This document shows, in pieces, positions 6,282 through 7,575 of a stretch of DNA of 7,575 nucleotides. The position numbers were made by a program, and so were the translations under genes. How positions within the stretch are numbered: position 1 is the first letter of the stretch; every line of letters begins with the position of its first letter. Origin of the DNA: Ramlibacter sp. (GTDB lineage Bacteria > Pseudomonadota > Gammaproteobacteria > Burkholderiales > Burkholderiaceae_C); the NCBI GenBank assembly GCA_028292185.1, contig JAQGMT010000233.1, forward strand, positions 1-7,575. The letters run 5' to 3'. The notes beneath the pieces are model-generated. The model did not search any database and had not been told where the DNA came from. It saw only the letters and a list, made by a program, of their open reading frames with translations.

Positions 6282-7255
6282 TCGAGCTTGATGTTGTGCT
6301 CACGCACCACGCCCTGCCACAGCACCTGTTGTTCCTGCAGGAATTTCGCGGCGGCTTCCGGCCCGCCGGTGAACGGCTCGCCGCCGAGCGAGCGGATGCG
6401 GTCCTGCACTTCCTTGGAAGACATCGCGCGATTCACTGCCGCGACCAATTGCCGGCGCGTGTCCGCGCTGATGCCGGCCGGCGCGACCAGGGGATTCCAT
6501 TCGTAGACTTCGTAGCCCTTGAGCCCGGCCTCTTCGATGGTGGGCACGTTGGGCAAGGCGGGCGTTCGGGTGCGGCTGGTCACCGCGATCGCGCGCAGCT
6601 TGCCTGTCTGGATCAGGCCGAACGACGACGCGAGATTGGCGAAGAACAGCGGCACCTGCCCGCCCATCACGTCGGCCAGCGCCGGGCCGCCGCCGCGGTA
6701 AGGCACGTGCAGCAGGGTGACCTTTGCCATGTCTTCGAACAGCGCCCCGGCGAGATGCTGCGCCGAGCCGTTGCCGGAAGAGGCGTACGCGATCTTGCCT
6801 GGCGCAGCCTTGGCTTGGTCAAGCAAGTCCTTCACGCTCGCCGCAGGAAACGGCGGATAGGCTACCAGCACATTGGGGAAGAGCGCCAGCACGGCGATCG
6901 GCGTGAAGGCCTTGGCCGGGTCGTACGTCATGCGCGGGTACAGGCTGGGCGTTACCGCGTAGTTCGAGGCGTCGAGCAACAGCGTGGCGCCATCGGGCGC
7001 GGCTTTCGCCACGTAGGCTCCCGCTATCTGGCCACCGCCGCCCGGCCGGTTCTCCACCAGCACGGTCTGGCCCAACGCCTCGGCCATCTTCGGCGCGATC
7101 AGCCGCGCCATCAGGTCGGCTCCGCCACCGGCGGGGTAGGACACTACCAGTGCGATCGGCTTGCCGCCGGCGATTTCCGCGTGCGCAGCGGGAGCGGCGG
7201 CGAGGGACAAGGCGGCGCACAGGGATGCGATGAATGCAAGCGGATGTCGTGACAT
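6278..7255 (-). CDS. Bug-family tripartite tricarboxylate transporter substrate-binding protein
   Basis: This 325-residue periplasmic binding protein is of the Bug (TctC) family, which captures carboxylates and other small molecules. A signal peptide (MSRHPLAFIASLCAALSLAA, ending near AHA at residue 26) precedes the hallmark strand and loop PIALVVSYPAGGGADLMARL. Further family marks are VENRPGGGGQIAG, AAPDGATLLL, YASSGNGSAQHLAGALFE, HVPYRGGGPALADVMGGQV and the GKLRAIAVTS, LPNVPTIEEAG segment. The start at 7255 is supported by GGAGGG (7268-7263) seven bases upstream and by the signal peptide beginning there; an upstream in-frame ATG at 7366 would add 37 residues unlike a leader. No TctA/TctB membrane genes are in the window. 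Orphan Bug genes beside catabolic genes are common in Burkholderiales, so the protein may serve a distant permease or act in sensing. It is the first gene of a two-gene operon with the amidohydrolase. Confidence 0.93.
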   Translation of the reverse strand: MSRHPLAFIASLCAALSLAAAPAAHAEIAGGKPIALVVSYPAGGGADLMARLIAPKMAEALGQTVLVENRPGGGGQIAGAYVAKAAPDGATLLLDASNYAVTPSLYPRMTYDPAKAFTPIAVLALFPNVLVAYPPFPAASVKDLLDQAKAAPGKIAYASSGNGSAQHLAGALFEDMAKVTLLHVPYRGGGPALADVMGGQVPLFFANLASSFGLIQTGKLRAIAVTSRTRTPALPNVPTIEEAGLKGYEVYEWNPLVAPAGISADTRRQLVAAVNRAMSSKEVQDRIRSLGGEPFTGGPEAAAKFLQEQQVLWQGVVREHNIKLE

Positions 7256-7337
7256 GGGTCGGCCCTCCAGCGAGACGATCATAGGCCTGGACGGCTGGCT
7301 GCCGAGCACGAGGTTTTGCGGGTCTAGAATCGCCGCC
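7256..7337. promoter_or_regulatory. Divergent promoter region
   Basis: These 82 bases separate two divergent genes. On the minus strand TATGAT (7283-7278) matches five of six -10 bases, and a start about seven bases on would give a short leader containing the GGAGGG ribosome site of the Bug gene. On the plus strand TAGAAT (7325-7330) also matches five of six -10 bases and lies only seven bases before the ATG at 7338. Neither has a good -35 at normal spacing, and no obvious operator dyad is seen. Confidence 0.4.
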
Positions 7338-7575
7338 ATGGCAACGACACGGCAAGACCACTCCACAGCGGATCAAGACAACGCGATCGACCGCATCACG
7401 GGCGATCGGGGCCCGCATTACGAGGCTTTCGGCTGGCATCACTGGCCCGAGTCGCCCTGGTTCTCCTACCAGTTCCGGCGCGGCCTGGGCGAGACGCAAG
7501 AGGGCGGCGGCGCCGTGAGCGAGCTGTTCCAGGCGGCCTCGCGCATCGACCCGACCAGCGAGGAAAGCTGGCATG
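7338..7575 (+). CDS. Alpha/beta hydrolase, N-terminal fragment (cut by window edge)
   Basis: Only the first 79 residues are present. The segment WFSYQFRRGLGETQEGGGAV (41-60), followed by SELFQAASRIDPTSEESWH, resembles the helical N-terminal part of alpha/beta hydrolases related to 2,6-dihydroxypseudooxynicotine hydrolase and FrsA/DUF1100-like enzymes, where a similar run precedes the nucleophile-bearing core. The catalytic Ser-Asp-His residues would lie beyond the window. The ATG at 7338 has no ribosome binding site but follows a -10-like TAGAAT by seven bases, so it may be translated from a leaderless mRNA. The chain reads without interruption to the last base. No signal peptide is visible, so it is probably cytoplasmic. 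Divergence from the Bug-amidohydrolase pair suggests, but does not prove, a shared catabolic role. Family assignment is by motif memory on a short fragment. Confidence 0.65.
   Translation, partial: MATTRQDHSTADQDNAIDRITGDRGPHYEAFGWHHWPESPWFSYQFRRGLGETQEGGGAVSELFQAASRIDPTSEESWH

Noticed and set aside
6185..7252. 355-residue open frame on the + strand opposite the Bug gene
   Set aside because: It mirrors the Bug gene almost exactly, is rich in Arg, Gly and His as expected for an antisense frame in GC-rich DNA, and matches no family I recognise.
7256..7366. N-terminal extension of the Bug protein to the ATG at 7366
   Set aside because: It would bury the GGAGGG site and push the signal peptide 37 residues inward, and would overlap the divergent hydrolase start.
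1..7575. CRISPR array, tRNA, rRNA, insertion sequence ends or integrase genes
   Set aside because: I found no spaced direct repeats, no tRNA-like cloverleaf, no transposase frame and no terminal inverted repeats by eye.

Overview
The window is GC-rich DNA with long overlapping open frames. Its gene content points to a betaproteobacterium of the order Burkholderiales. The pointers are a Bug-type solute-binding protein next to a pyrone-lactonase-like amidohydrolase, a GAF relative of a type I associate with this order, and a GC-rich palindrome resembling dispersed elements I recall from Comamonadaceae genomes. This placement is inference; no rRNA, tRNA or other marker gene is present.

Layout from left to right. 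Positions 1-399 (+) hold the decayed remnant of a GAF-domain gene. A convergent gap (400-487) with a GC-rich hairpin follows. Positions 488-5203 (-) are a compact four-gene operon for an archaic (Csu-like, spore-coat-U type) chaperone-usher pilus. In transcription order it encodes the probable major pilin (4682-5203), the periplasmic chaperone (3924-4670), the outer-membrane usher (1018-3870) and a probable tip pilin (488-1021). A 271-base leader (5204-5474) separates this operon from an upstream operon on the same strand. That operon encodes a Bug-type periplasmic binding protein (6278-7255) and a TIM-barrel amidohydrolase (5475-6281), whose stop and start codons overlap. An 82-base divergent region (7256-7337) then leads to the 5' end of an alpha/beta-hydrolase gene on the + strand, cut by the window edge.

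How the genes work together. After Sec export, the chaperone would hold and fold the two pilins and deliver them to the usher. The major pilin has an N-terminal donor segment before its first cysteine. The last-gene pilin has none, as expected of a subunit that sits at the tip and donates no strand. The Bug protein probably captures a small organic acid. The amidohydrolase, and perhaps the divergent hydrolase, would act on a related lactone, ester or C-C bonded substrate; the substrate cannot be read from the sequence.

The most unusual points are these. The usher carries about 150 extra residues between its signal peptide and its N-terminal periplasmic domain, and part of this resembles an AMIN domain. 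Two DNA palindromes lie in that same extension, one of them a perfect 24-bp palindrome. Possible RNA control elements lie at the pilus-operon leader (terminator-like hairpin just before the ribosome binding site) and at the usher start codon (hairpin with no visible Shine-Dalgarno). No wholly new system is evident; this is a minimal variant of a known pilus class.
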